From assembly GCF_003054055.1 (NCBI RefSeq), contig NZ_QBKI01000001.1, forward strand, positions 496,001-560,000: 64,000 nt of DNA. The letters are read 5' to 3'. The DNA comes from Pontibacter mucosus (lineage in GTDB: Bacteria; Bacteroidota; Bacteroidia; Cytophagales; Hymenobacteraceae). Each line of letters opens with the position of its first letter. Position 1 is the stretch's first letter. The position numbers and the translations under genes are program-made. This document shows positions 9,294-16,976 of the stretch, piece by piece. The notes beneath the pieces were generated by a model that was not told the DNA's origin, did no database searches, and saw nothing but the letters and a program-made list of their open reading frames with translations.

Positions 9294-10550
9294 ATGACAG
9301 TTTCTAAAATGGCGCAAAACCTAATCGGCTCCGAGATTATTCGAGTAGCCGGCGAGGTGAACGCAATGATAGCCAAAGGCGAGCCTATCTGTAACCTCAC
9401 CATCGGCGACTTTAACCCCAGCATCTACCCGATTCCGGAGGAGCTGCGCAAGGGCATCACCAAAGCTTATGAGCAAGGGCACACCAATTATCCGCCTGCT
9501 AACGGCGTGGCGGTGCTGCGTAAGGCGGTGGTCAATTTCACGCAGGAGCGCCTGGGGCTAACGTACCCTGAGAACGACATCCTGGTAGCCGGCGGCTCAC
9601 GTCCGCTCATTTACGCCACCTACCTGGCTCTGGTAGACCCAGGGGATAAGGTGGTATACCCTACTCCCTCCTGGAACAACAACCACTACTGCCATTTGTC
9701 TGGCGCGACGCCGGTAGAGGTGAAAACACGGCCGGAGAACAACTTTATGCCGACCGCTGAGGACGTAAGGCCGCACCTGAAAGGCGCTACCATGCTGGCC
9801 GTGTGCTCGCCGCTGAACCCGACCGGCACGATGTTCTCCAAAAAAGACCTGGAGGAGATTTGCGACCTGGTGCTGGAGGAGAACCGCAGCCGCAGGGAAG
9901 GCGAGAAGCCGCTCTACCTGCTCTACGACCAGATTTACTGGATGCTGACCTTTGGCAACGCCGAGCACTACGACCCGGTGAGCCTGCGCCCGGAGATGCG
10001 CGACTACACCGTTTACATCGACGGTACCTCCAAGTGCTTTGCGGCCACTGGCGTGCGTGTAGGCTATGCTTTCGGCCCGACGGTGGTGATGGACAAGATG
10101 AAATCCATCCTGGGTCACGTGGGTGCCTGGGCGCCTAAGGCAGAGCAGATGGCTACGGCCGAGTTCCTGCAGAACCCGGAGGCGGTAGACAGCTTCATGA
10201 ACGAGTTTAAGCCGAAAGTACGGGAGAGCCTGGACACCTTGTATAACGGGTTCCAGGAGCTGAAAGCAGAGGGCTTTGCGGTGGATGCTATCGAGCCGAT
10301 GGGGGCGATTTACCTTTCAGCCAAGATAGACCTGGCAGGTAAAACCACCCCGGACGGCAAAGTGCTGGAGACAAGCCAGGACATCACGTTCTATGTGCTG
10401 CACGAGGCCAAGCTGGCCGTGGTGCCGTTCTCGGCCTTCGGTTCCGGCAAAGACCTGAACTGGTTCAGGCTGTCAGTGGGAGGCGCCTCGCTGGAGGATA
10501 TCAAAGCCTCGGTTGGCAGGCTGCGTGAAGCCCTGCAGCAGCTGAAGTAG
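9294..10550 (+). CDS. Class I/II pyridoxal-phosphate aminotransferase
   Basis: A 418-residue fold-type I PLP enzyme related to aspartate aminotransferases. Visible elements: GGSRPLIYATYLAL (cofactor phosphate region), PSWNNNHY, the Asn-Pro-Thr-Gly block SPLNPTGTMFS, the Asp of YDQIYW, the Schiff-base lysine in DGTSKCFAATGVRVGYA, and the C-terminal substrate arginine in WFRLSVGG. It transfers amino groups between an amino acid and a 2-oxo acid; the neighbouring AsnC-type regulator and asparagine-synthetase-like gene make aspartate or glutamate a reasonable substrate, but this is inference. Preceded by a -7 box and followed by a terminator shared with the convergent regulator gene. Confidence 0.85.
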   Translation: MTVSKMAQNLIGSEIIRVAGEVNAMIAKGEPICNLTIGDFNPSIYPIPEELRKGITKAYEQGHTNYPPANGVAVLRKAVVNFTQERLGLTYPENDILVAGGSRPLIYATYLALVDPGDKVVYPTPSWNNNHYCHLSGATPVEVKTRPENNFMPTAEDVRPHLKGATMLAVCSPLNPTGTMFSKKDLEEICDLVLEENRSRREGEKPLYLLYDQIYWMLTFGNAEHYDPVSLRPEMRDYTVYIDGTSKCFAATGVRVGYAFGPTVVMDKMKSILGHVGAWAPKAEQMATAEFLQNPEAVDSFMNEFKPKVRESLDTLYNGFQELKAEGFAVDAIEPMGAIYLSAKIDLAGKTTPDGKVLETSQDITFYVLHEAKLAVVPFSAFGSGKDLNWFRLSVGGASLEDIKASVGRLREALQQLK

Positions 10551-10679
10551 ACCAGTGATTCACAGGACTTAGAAGATTATCCTGATTCTGAAAAAGTAGC
10601 TTGTTTGCCCTCGCTTGCCTCTGGCGAGTGGGAGGTATGGCTTGGCCCTCTGGGACAAATAAAACCGAATGTATACTTG

Positions 10680-10713
10680 AAGAGACGCAGCAACGACTGC
10701 GTCTCTTTTTTTA
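10680..10713 (+). terminator. Terminator between the aminotransferase and asnC-type genes
   Basis: AGAGACGCAG (10681-10690) pairs perfectly with CTGCGTCTCT (10697-10706), followed by a run of T on the plus strand; it lies 130 nt after the aminotransferase stop and just beyond the stop of the convergent regulator. Confidence 0.8.
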
Positions 10714-10717
10714 GGCG

Positions 10718-11176
10718 TTACTCAATCTGAATCTGGCGGTTTATACTTTCTTCCAGCGATATCAGGGTTTCGGTGCGCTGCACGCCTTCTATGGGCTGTA
10801 GCTTCTCGTTCAGTACCTCACGCAGGTGGTTGGTGTCGCGGCAGACGATTTTGGCAAACATGCTGTAGGCGCCCGTGGTGTAGTGCAGCTCCACCACTTC
10901 GGGTATCTCCTTCAACTTCTTTACTGTCTCCTTGTACTCCGAACCCTTCTCCAGGAAAACCCCGATAAAGGCGCAGATATCAAAGCCCACGGCCGCTGGG
11001 TTTATCAGCAACTGTGCCCCTTTCACCACACCCATCTCCGTCAGCTTCTTCATGCGCACGTGGATGGTGCCCCCCGAAACGTTCAGTTCCTTGGCGATAT
11101 CAGTGTAGGGACGGGTCACGTCCTGCATCAGCAGGCGCAAAATCTGTTTATCCAGTTTATCAATTTCGTAATGCAT
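10718..11176 (-). CDS. Lrp/AsnC-family transcriptional regulator
   Basis: A 152-residue regulator with an N-terminal winged helix-turn-helix (LDKQILRLLMQD, YTDIAKELNVSGGTIHVRMKKL) and a C-terminal RAM ligand-binding domain (VVELHYTTGAYSMFAKIVCRD). Family members bind an amino acid and form octamers that wrap DNA. It is divergent from the asparagine-synthetase-like gene across a 163-bp AT-rich gap holding promoter boxes for both directions. This is the same arrangement as asnC-asnA in Escherichia coli, so asparagine-responsive control of the neighbour is a good hypothesis. Which amino acid it senses cannot be read from the sequence. Confidence 0.93.
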   Translation of the reverse strand: MHYEIDKLDKQILRLLMQDVTRPYTDIAKELNVSGGTIHVRMKKLTEMGVVKGAQLLINPAAVGFDICAFIGVFLEKGSEYKETVKKLKEIPEVVELHYTTGAYSMFAKIVCRDTNHLREVLNEKLQPIEGVQRTETLISLEESINRQIQIE

Positions 11177-11209
11177 ACGCTCTTTTACCTACCTCTTTTA
11201 ACATATTTT

Positions 11210-11298
11210 CAAAGATAAAGGTTATTATTGAAAATTTGATAAATAAATAAAATTATATTTGTTAAATTTTTAAATAAGAACAACTGTTTTTACATTTG
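11210..11298. promoter_or_regulatory. Divergent promoter region of asnC-type and asparagine-synthetase-like genes
   Basis: On the minus strand TATCTTTG (11217-11210) points to the regulator gene. On the plus strand TATATTTG (11254-11261, with TTG at 11228-11230 as a possible -33) and TACATTTG (11291-11298) point to the synthetase gene. The AT-rich space between them would be the natural Lrp/AsnC binding site. Confidence 0.5.
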
Positions 11299-11339
11299 TG
11301 ATGTATAAATGCTGATTTCATTAACAAAAAATCAAAAAA

Positions 11340-12296
11340 ATGTCAGAAACATTAACATTAACAGAACCAGAGGTGCTCGATGCTACCGTGCGGCACCTGA
11401 GCCGCGTGCAACTTCCCAAAATCCTGAAGGTGCAGCAGGGCATCGTGCGGGCCACCCACGACTTCATGTACAAAAAGGGGCTGACGCAGCTCATGCCGCT
11501 CATGCTCTCCCCCATCACCGACCCGCTGAACCATGGCGTGGTAGACGCCACCATCGGCTATGCCGACCAGCGCTGGAGCCTCACCAAGTCGATGATTTTC
11601 CACAAGCAGCTGGCCCTGATGAACCCCGAACTGAGCAGCCTCTACATCGTGTCGCCGAACGTGCGCCTGGAGTTCTCTGACCGCGCCGCCACCGGGCGCC
11701 ACCTGTTTGAGTTTACGCAGATCGACTTCGAGTTTAAGGGCAAGGACCGCTTTTTCGTGATGGAGTTTATGGAGGAGCTGGTAAACTTCGTGTTCCGCCG
11801 CCTGAACGAGGAGCTACCGGAGACGATACTGGAGCTGCGTGGTGAGCTGCTGCCGCAGTACGAGAAGTGGCAGGTGCACCGTACCGAGAAGCTGGAGGCA
11901 GAGCTAGGCCCAGATTACGAGCGCATCAAATCCGAGGAGGCAACCGAGCCGTTCTGGCTGCTGAACCACAAGCGTGAGTTCTACGACAAAGAGGATCCGA
12001 AGAAGCCGGGCACATACCTGAACTACGACGTAATCTGGCCAGAAGGCTTCGGAGAAGGACTCTCAGGGGCAGAGCGCGAGTATGAGTACCACCAAATCCG
12101 CAAGCGTATGGCCGAAGTAGGCACCGATGAGGAAGCCTTTGCGCACTACCTGGAGGTAGCTAAAGAAGGTGCTATCCCGAGAACGGCTGGTGGAGGTTTT
12201 GGCGTGGAGCGCATGACCCGTTTTATCTGCCGTCTGAAAGATGTGAACGAGGTAACTGTTTTCTCGCGCAAACCTTTTACCAAAGCCATTTTCTAG
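11340..12296 (+). CDS. Asparagine-synthetase-like class II aaRS paralogue (no anticodon domain)
   Basis: A 318-residue protein that consists only of a class II aminoacyl-tRNA synthetase catalytic core of the Asp/Asn type. Motif 2 is visible in LEFSDRAATGRHLFEFTQID and motif 3 in GGGFGVERMTRFI. The N-terminal OB-fold anticodon-binding domain of AspRS and AsnRS is absent. Such stand-alone cores include the archaeal-type asparagine synthetase (AS-AR), which amidates aspartate with ammonia and ATP. The divergent AsnC-type regulator supports this role. The gene could instead serve tRNA or amino acid modification; the synthetase reading is inference from domain content and context. A terminator follows. 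Confidence 0.75.
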   Translation: MSETLTLTEPEVLDATVRHLSRVQLPKILKVQQGIVRATHDFMYKKGLTQLMPLMLSPITDPLNHGVVDATIGYADQRWSLTKSMIFHKQLALMNPELSSLYIVSPNVRLEFSDRAATGRHLFEFTQIDFEFKGKDRFFVMEFMEELVNFVFRRLNEELPETILELRGELLPQYEKWQVHRTEKLEAELGPDYERIKSEEATEPFWLLNHKREFYDKEDPKKPGTYLNYDVIWPEGFGEGLSGAEREYEYHQIRKRMAEVGTDEEAFAHYLEVAKEGAIPRTAGGGFGVERMTRFICRLKDVNEVTVFSRKPFTKAIF

Positions 12297-12400
12297 CACC
12301 CGCTAATCGCATGCTTAAATGAATAGGATATGGATGACAATAGCGATAATGCAGATAATCCTGCGAATTATAAGATAACAGATTGGTTTAAGCTGATGTG

Positions 12401-12433
12401 AAGGCCTGCTGCTGAAATGCTGCAGGCCTTTTT
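12401..12433 (+). terminator. Intrinsic terminator
   Basis: AAGGCCTGC (12401-12409) pairs with GCAGGCCTT (12422-12430), followed by TTTT, about 100 nt after the synthetase-like gene. Confidence 0.75.
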
Positions 12434-12469
12434 GCTTTGGAGCTGGTGAGGGAGAAAAGCAAGTGAGAA

Positions 12470-13205
12470 AGGGTTATAATGAAGTATGCTGGTGGAGTGC
12501 CGGGTACAACCACTGCTGTTCCGGACTTCTTTGTCCGGACTTCTTCTGCCGCGGACATCCTTGTCCGCGTTTCTGCAGCACCGGGCCCAACCACCCCTAC
12601 CCTTCCTTAGCCAAGGAGGGGAGCTTACTTTTACTGCTTGCAAAGTATAAGTTTTATAGCGACAGTTCTCCTGCGGACAGGTCGCGACCTGTCCCTACAA
12701 AGTATGGGACTCAGCAAATGATTACACCCCTATTGAGCTTTGCTCGCAAGTTTCGAACTCTCGTTCTCACTTGTCCTCAAGGGGACAGTTTATACTTGCT
12801 ACACTCTTGTCATCTCGAACACTCTTGAGGCGGGAGCCGAAGAGAGCCAGCGTAAGCTGTAAGAGATCTAGCGGGGACTCTAACCAGATCTCTCCCAGAG
12901 GTCGAGATGACAGCAAATGTGGGCTATCGATTCTGTTCCCAGCCTTTGGGTGGGGGTAGGGGCCCTCGTATAAAGAGCGCCTCGAGAGGTTCCGGTGACG
13001 AGCGCAAGCGAGGCATTGCGACGTTAGGAGCAAAGGAAGCGAAAGCAGCGCGATGCCCTTATCGAGGGCACCTAGCCCCAAGGCGAGGCCTCCCGGCCTG
13101 GGAGGGCACCAAAGCCAGAGATGAAACGAGTCGTTTGTGGGAGCTAGAGGATGAACGGTGGTTTGGAAGTATAGCTTGCCTTAAGTTGCGTGAAGCGGTA
13201 GCTTG
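12470..13205 (-). repeat. Composite intergenic repeat, copy A
   Basis: This gene-free stretch of about 900 bp holds modules that recur, in reverse orientation, at 30125-30760 and 61575-62246. Read on the minus strand they are: a block of about 180 bp (12921-13108) with CATCGCGCTGCTTTCGC, GGTTCCG/CGGAACC and CCCAAAGGCTGGGAA; CTGTCCCC (about 12782-12790); a GGAGGGG/CCCCTCC module with GGTTGG (12581-12623); and palindromes TCCGGACxxxxxGTCCGGA and GCGGACATCCTTGTCCGC (12518-12570). No transposase or conserved long protein is encoded; short frames here look accidental. Confidence 0.85.
12808..12912. repeat. Imperfect long hairpin with TGTCATCTCGA ends
   Basis: The ends TGTCATCTCGA and TCGAGATGACA are inverted copies, and inside them AGAGATCT faces AGATCTCT. 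The whole 105-bp unit could fold into one long stem. It is embedded in composite repeat copy A, and I do not see it in copies B or C. Such hairpins resemble the dispersed palindromic units found in many bacterial gaps. Confidence 0.7.
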
Positions 13206-13943
13206 CTAAAGGTTTGGTTCAAGCGAGGTGCTGGCGTCGTGGAGCTTCTCGTAGAGCAGCAGCGAGGCCATGGCGCTGGCCAGCACCATGCGCGTATCGT
13301 CTGAGAGGTCAGGCTGCAGCCATACTTTGCCATTGTTTAGCACTTGCACCGCCCCCAGCACCTGGTCGCCGGCCTTGAACTCGTACCCCACCATATCGGG
13401 CAGCGGCATACTTTTACCCTCAAACTTATACACGGGCACTACCGCGTAAATAGTGCTGCCGTTGGAAAGCTCCCCCTCAAAGCGCTGGCGGTCCTGGTAA
13501 TGGCCCGGATCGGCAGTGAGCAGGTGCCACTGTCCGCTCTCCGGGGAGGTGAAGTAGCTGGCGTAGTACTCCAGGTTGGGCGAAAGCCGAATGCTGATGC
13601 CGTTGTTAGACTTCAAGTTCTTCTCGTGCAGGCGGCTGGCTCCAAACACATACCACTCCGTGCCCTGGGCGCTCCTCAGGCTAAACTCGTGTTGCTGCTT
13701 AGATTTAACATTTTCGTAGCCGAAGAGGTTGAAGCCGCCGCTGTTCCGCCACCCGCGGTGCACGTTGCCTACCGTGTAATTGCCGATGGCGAAGCTACCG
13801 TTCGGCTTAAAGGTTTTGCGGCCTTCTACAGGCAGTTCCTGCGCCTGCTCTTTAAAGGTGGGCTCCACAGCCATGTGCGGCATGGAGCAGGCCTGTAGTG
13901 CCAGCAAGCCGGCCAGTACAGCGGTTCGTAATCCTTTTTTCAT
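13206..13943 (-). CDS. Hypothetical lipoprotein
   Basis: 245 residues. The N-terminus (MKKGLRTAVLAGLLALQACS) is a lipoprotein signal peptide with a lipobox ending in Cys 16-17. I chose ATG 13943 because the frame upstream lacks signal-peptide logic and the codon stands in the ACTATG context common in this window. No known domain is recognised. The body mixes beta-strand-like segments with a WYVFGASRLHEKN stretch; a late helix (MVLASAMASLLLYEKL) resembles short C-terminal helices. It probably faces the periplasm or the surface. Monocistronic, between a repeat region and rocD. Confidence 0.7.
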   Translation of the reverse strand: MKKGLRTAVLAGLLALQACSMPHMAVEPTFKEQAQELPVEGRKTFKPNGSFAIGNYTVGNVHRGWRNSGGFNLFGYENVKSKQQHEFSLRSAQGTEWYVFGASRLHEKNLKSNNGISIRLSPNLEYYASYFTSPESGQWHLLTADPGHYQDRQRFEGELSNGSTIYAVVPVYKFEGKSMPLPDMVGYEFKAGDQVLGAVQVLNNGKVWLQPDLSDDTRMVLASAMASLLLYEKLHDASTSLEPNL

Positions 13944-14164
13944 AGTTTTATAGGTAAAGAGGTGGTAGAAATGATAAGTATAGCCATAGCATATATAGTG
14001 CCAGCTGCTGCCAAAGAAGCTGAGAATGAAGCTAAAAGTATGGCTACCGGAATTATGGGGCAGGCGAAAGTATAAATCGGGCAAGTATAGGCTGATAAGC
14101 CAAACTCATAAGACCCTCCAGGTGCTCGCGCGCGGACACTTTTATGTCTTGAAATGAGACAGGG

Positions 14165-14202
14165 ACCAATAAAAAAGGCAGAAGCCGTAGCTCCTGCCTT
14201 TC
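14165..14202 (-). terminator. Intrinsic terminator after rocD
   Basis: On the minus strand AAAGGCAG pairs with CTGCCTTT (14201-14194 with 14181-14174), followed by a run of T. Confidence 0.75.
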
Positions 14203-14224
14203 CTGCTTTTCGCAGATGTATACG

Positions 14225-15466
14225 TTAGAAATTCAGGATAACGTCCTCGATGATGTCGCAGCACTCGTGCAGTTGCTCCTCCGTCATCACCAGCGGTGGC
14301 GCAAAGCGGATGATATCGCCGTGCGTCGGCTTGGCTAGCAGGCCTTTCTCCTTCAGCTCCACGCATACGTCCCAGGCGGTGCGGCCATCTGGTGTCGGGT
14401 TGATGATGATGGCGTTGAGCAGGCCGCGGCCGCGTACCAGTGTCACCAGCTCAGGGCGCTTCTCTATCAGGCGCTGCATGCGCTCCCGGAACAGCTCCCC
14501 CAGCTTGTAGGCGTTCTCCGTCAGGCTTTCATCTTTGATTACCTCCAGGGCGGCGATGGCGACCATGGCGGCCAGCGGGTTGCCCCCGAAGGTTGAGCCG
14601 TGCTCGCCCGGCTGGATGCACAGCATGATATCGTCGTTGGCCAGTACGCAGGAAACCGGCAGCACACCACCCGAGAGGGCCTTGCCAAGTATAAGCACAT
14701 CGGCTTTCACATCGTCGTAGTAGCTGGCCAGCAGCTTGCCTGTGCGCCCGATACCTGTCTGTATCTCATCGGTCATCAGCAGTGCGTTATACTCCTGACA
14801 CAGCGCATGGGCCTTGGATAAATAACCCTCATCGGGCACTACCACGCCAGCCTCTCCCTGAATCGGCTCAACCAGGAAGGCACACACATTCGGGTTCTCT
14901 TTCAGGGCCCGCTCCAGCGCCTCCATGTCGTTGTACGGGATCACCTTGTAGCCCGGCATGTAAGGCCCGAAACCCTTAGTGGAGTCGGGGTCGGTGGAGA
15001 AGGAGATGATGCCGGTGGTGCGGCCATGGAAGTTGCGCTCTACCACGATGATCTCGGCGTTGTGCGGGGCAATGCCTTTTTTAAGGTAGCCCCACTTGCG
15101 GGCCAGCTTGATGGCAGTCTCTACAGCCTCGGCCCCGGAGTTCATGAACAGCGACTTGTCGTAGCCGAATAGTTCGCATACGTACTGCTCGGCCAGGCCC
15201 AGCTTGTCGTTGTAAAAAGCGCGGGAGGTAAGCGTAAGCTGCTGCGCCTGCTCGGAAAGCGCCCCCACAATTTTGGGGTGGCAGTGCCCCTGGTTCACGG
15301 CGCTGTAGGCCGACAGGAAATCATAGTAGCGTTTTCCTTCCACATCCCACAGGTGCACCCCCTCGCCGCGGTTCAGCACCACGGGCAGCGGGTGATAGTT
15401 ATGGGCGCCATACTTTTCTTCGGTGTCGATGGCCTGCTGGCTGGAGGTAAAGGTTTGCGTGTTCAT
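14225..15466 (-). CDS. rocD: Ornithine--oxo-acid transaminase
   Basis: A 413-residue class III PLP aminotransferase that moves the delta-amino group of ornithine to 2-oxoglutarate, giving glutamate semialdehyde and linking arginine or ornithine catabolism to proline and glutamate. Visible elements: [16 protein letters not shown], the [17 protein letters not shown] block specific to ornithine transaminases, [28 protein letters not shown], the Schiff-base lysine in [10 protein letters not shown] and [16 protein letters not shown] 15466 is preferred over an upstream TTG. It is preceded by ACT and stands alone, with its own terminator. Confidence 0.95.
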   Translation of the reverse strand: MNTQTFTSSQQAIDTEEKYGAHNYHPLPVVLNRGEGVHLWDVEGKRYYDFLSAYSAVNQGHCHPKIVGALSEQAQQLTLTSRAFYNDKLGLAEQYVCELFGYDKSLFMNSGAEAVETAIKLARKWGYLKKGIAPHNAEIIVVERNFHGRTTGIISFSTDPDSTKGFGPYMPGYKVIPYNDMEALERALKENPNVCAFLVEPIQGEAGVVVPDEGYLSKAHALCQEYNALLMTDEIQTGIGRTGKLLASYYDDVKADVLILGKALSGGVLPVSCVLANDDIMLCIQPGEHGSTFGGNPLAAMVAIAALEVIKDESLTENAYKLGELFRERMQRLIEKRPELVTLVRGRGLLNAIIINPTPDGRTAWDVCVELKEKGLLAKPTHGDIIRFAPPLVMTEEQLHECCDIIEDVILNF

Positions 15467-15630
15467 AGTTTTCAATTATCAGATCTCTTGGGTAAAGGCA
15501 GTGTAGCCGCTCCTCTATATTACAAAGAAATGGGTGTAGTTGTTGTCAAATTTACACAATTACGGCCCACTTCAAAACTAGGCCCGCCGCTGCCCAGCCA
15601 TAGGAAAGGAAACGGACAGTTTTTGGAGGC

Positions 15631-15840
15631 ATGTACTTTATTTCCGAGCTTTGCGGGAAACGAGGAAGGGCTTTGGCGCAGAAATTAACAGAAGGAGAGG
15701 ACTTTTACTTTAACGAGCAGGGGCTGATGGTGCTCACGGCAAAGTACCTGCAGAAGCGCGGCTACTGTTGCAGAAACGCCTGCAGGCACTGCCCCTACGG
15801 CTTCCGGAAAGAGGTGGCCGCCAAGCAGAAGAAAGTATAA
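15631..15840 (+). CDS. DUF5522-type cysteine-rich small protein
   Basis: A 69-residue protein with the conserved run FYFNEQGLMVLTAKYLQKRGYCC followed by RNACRHCPYGF, giving four closely spaced cysteines and one histidine, suggestive of a metal site (Zn or Fe-S). It matches small proteins of the DUF5522 type, common in Bacteroidota, of unknown function. The start is uncertain: ATG 15631 has GGAGG only one base away, while a TTG at 15673 has a better spaced purine stretch and would leave 55 residues that still include the whole conserved part. Followed by the L28 gene. Confidence 0.75.
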   Translation: MYFISELCGKRGRALAQKLTEGEDFYFNEQGLMVLTAKYLQKRGYCCRNACRHCPYGFRKEVAAKQKKV

Positions 15841-15973
15841 ATCCTGTTACCGGAGCGGCGCCTGCGATGCAGATTTTATACAGGCAAAGTAAAATTTTGG
15901 CTACAGGTTTGATATTCTGTATCTTTTTATAGATATTTGCACCCCTATTGAATAAACCAGAAAAGAATACAAG

Positions 15974-16213
15974 ATGGCACGAGTTTGCGACTTAACAGGT
16001 AAAAGACCACAGGTAGGTAATAAGGTTTCGCACGCTAACAACAAGACGAAGCGTAAGTTTTATCCAAACCTACAGAAGAAGCGTTTCTACATCCCGGAGG
16101 AGGATGCATGGGTGACGCTTAAAGTTTCTACTTCTGCACTGAGAACCATCAACAAGAACGGTATCTCTGCAGTGCTGAAAAAAGCTGCTGAGCAAGGTTA
16201 CATCCTGTACTAG
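15974..16213 (+). CDS. rpmB: 50S ribosomal protein L28
   Basis: 79 residues, of normal length for bL28. The N-terminus [22 protein letters not shown] and the basic run [13 protein letters not shown] are diagnostic. It binds 23S rRNA near the exit (E) site region of the large subunit. First gene of the L28-L33-DUF4295-FtsY group typical of Bacteroidota, although a hairpin (16313-16349) and a separate promoter lie before L33, so the rest can be transcribed on its own. Confidence 0.97.
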   Translation: MARVCDLTGKRPQVGNKVSHANNKTKRKFYPNLQKKRFYIPEEDAWVTLKVSTSALRTINKNGISAVLKKAAEQGYILY

Positions 16214-16312
16214 TAGTGGCCCACTTCCGGCTGCAAGCCGCTGGCAGCTTAGCTGAACCGCAGTAGCAGGCATTTCCGGAGAAAGCCATCTGGTACTTTA
16301 CGATAAACATCG

Positions 16313-16357
16313 GCAACGGAGAGAAGCAGTGATGCATTCGCTCCGTTGCTGTTTTTT
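16313..16357 (+). terminator. Intrinsic terminator after rpmB
   Basis: GCAACGGAG (16313-16321) pairs with CTCCGTTGC (16341-16349); TGTTTTTTT follows. It lies 100 nt after the rpmB stop. Confidence 0.8.
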
Positions 16358-16457
16358 TAACCTTTGCCGTTTCCTGTAATAGCAAGAGGCGCAGCATGTG
16401 GCAAGTGTAAATAGTGTGAACGCCCGGCGGTGGTTTCACAAGAAAATTTATACATTG

Positions 16458-16489
16458 TTTGTAATTAGAGATTTAAGCTTTTATATTTG
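16458..16489 (+). promoter_or_regulatory. Promoter of rpmG-DUF4295
   Basis: TTTG (16458-16461) and TATATTTG (16482-16489) are separated by 20 nt, so the box centres are 26 bp apart, exactly the -33/-7 spacing of Bacteroidota promoters. This is the best promoter match in the window; the predicted leader before rpmG is about 24 nt. Confidence 0.8.
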
Positions 16490-16517
16490 CAGTCCTAAAT
16501 AAAAAATTACTGTCGAG

Positions 16518-16706
16518 ATGGCTAAAAAAGCAAAAGGTAATAGAATCCAGGTGATTATGGAGTGTACAGAGCACAAGGCTACTGGCATGCCTGGAACTTC
16601 AAGGTACATCACTACCAAAAACAGAAAGAATACTCCTGAGCGTCTTGAGCTGAAGAAGTACAACCCTGTGTTGAAAAAAGTAACTGTACATAAAGAAATT
16701 AAATAA
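16518..16706 (+). CDS. rpmG: 50S ribosomal protein L33
   Basis: 62 residues of the bL33 family ([42 protein letters not shown]). The zinc-binding CxxC pairs of some L33 forms are absent: only one Cys is present, so this is the zinc-free form. It sits in the large subunit near the E site. Two bases separate its stop from the next gene, so the two are co-transcribed from the promoter at 16458-16489. Confidence 0.96.
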   Translation: MAKKAKGNRIQVIMECTEHKATGMPGTSRYITTKNRKNTPERLELKKYNPVLKKVTVHKEIK

Positions 16707-16708
16707 CC

Positions 16709-16864
16709 ATGGCTAAGAAGGTAGTTGCAACCCTAAAGACCGCTACAGGTAAAGACTGGGCAAAAGTGATCAAAGCTGTGAAGTCTCCAAAAACTGGTGC
16801 TTACGGCTTTAAAGAAGAGATGGTGCCTGTTGACAAAGTTCAGGAGTTCCTTTCGAAGAAATAA
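16709..16864 (+). CDS. DUF4295 small basic protein (ribosome-associated)
   Basis: A 51-residue basic protein starting MAKKVVATLKTATGKDW and ending VQEFLSKK. It is short enough to be overlooked in automatic gene finding. The family (DUF4295) is confined to Bacteroidota and always lies with rpmB, rpmG and ftsY. I recall that a Bacteroidota-specific large-subunit protein (named bL38) was found in a Flavobacterium ribosome structure; I believe this is the same family, but cannot confirm it here. It starts two bases after the rpmG stop and is followed by a terminator. Confidence 0.9.
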   Translation: MAKKVVATLKTATGKDWAKVIKAVKSPKTGAYGFKEEMVPVDKVQEFLSKK

Positions 16865-16902
16865 TACAGCCTACTCTACATCGATAGATAGATTACATGA
16901 AG

Positions 16903-16926
16903 AAGTCCCACTGTTGGGACTTTTTT
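16903..16926 (+). terminator. Intrinsic terminator after DUF4295
   Basis: AAGTCCCA and TGGGACTT form an 8-bp stem with a 4-nt loop, followed by TTTT. Confidence 0.85.
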
Positions 16927-16976
16927 AGTATATTACCGTATCACTGAGATAGCATTCACCCTACATATAAACCGGC

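Noticed and set aside
12767..13081. A frame with the peptide GALDKGIALLSLPLLL, also found in copies B and C of the composite repeat
   Set aside because: The frame is open only over part of the repeat, has no start or ribosome site in common between copies, and breaks with small indels. It looks like a by-product of the repeat DNA.
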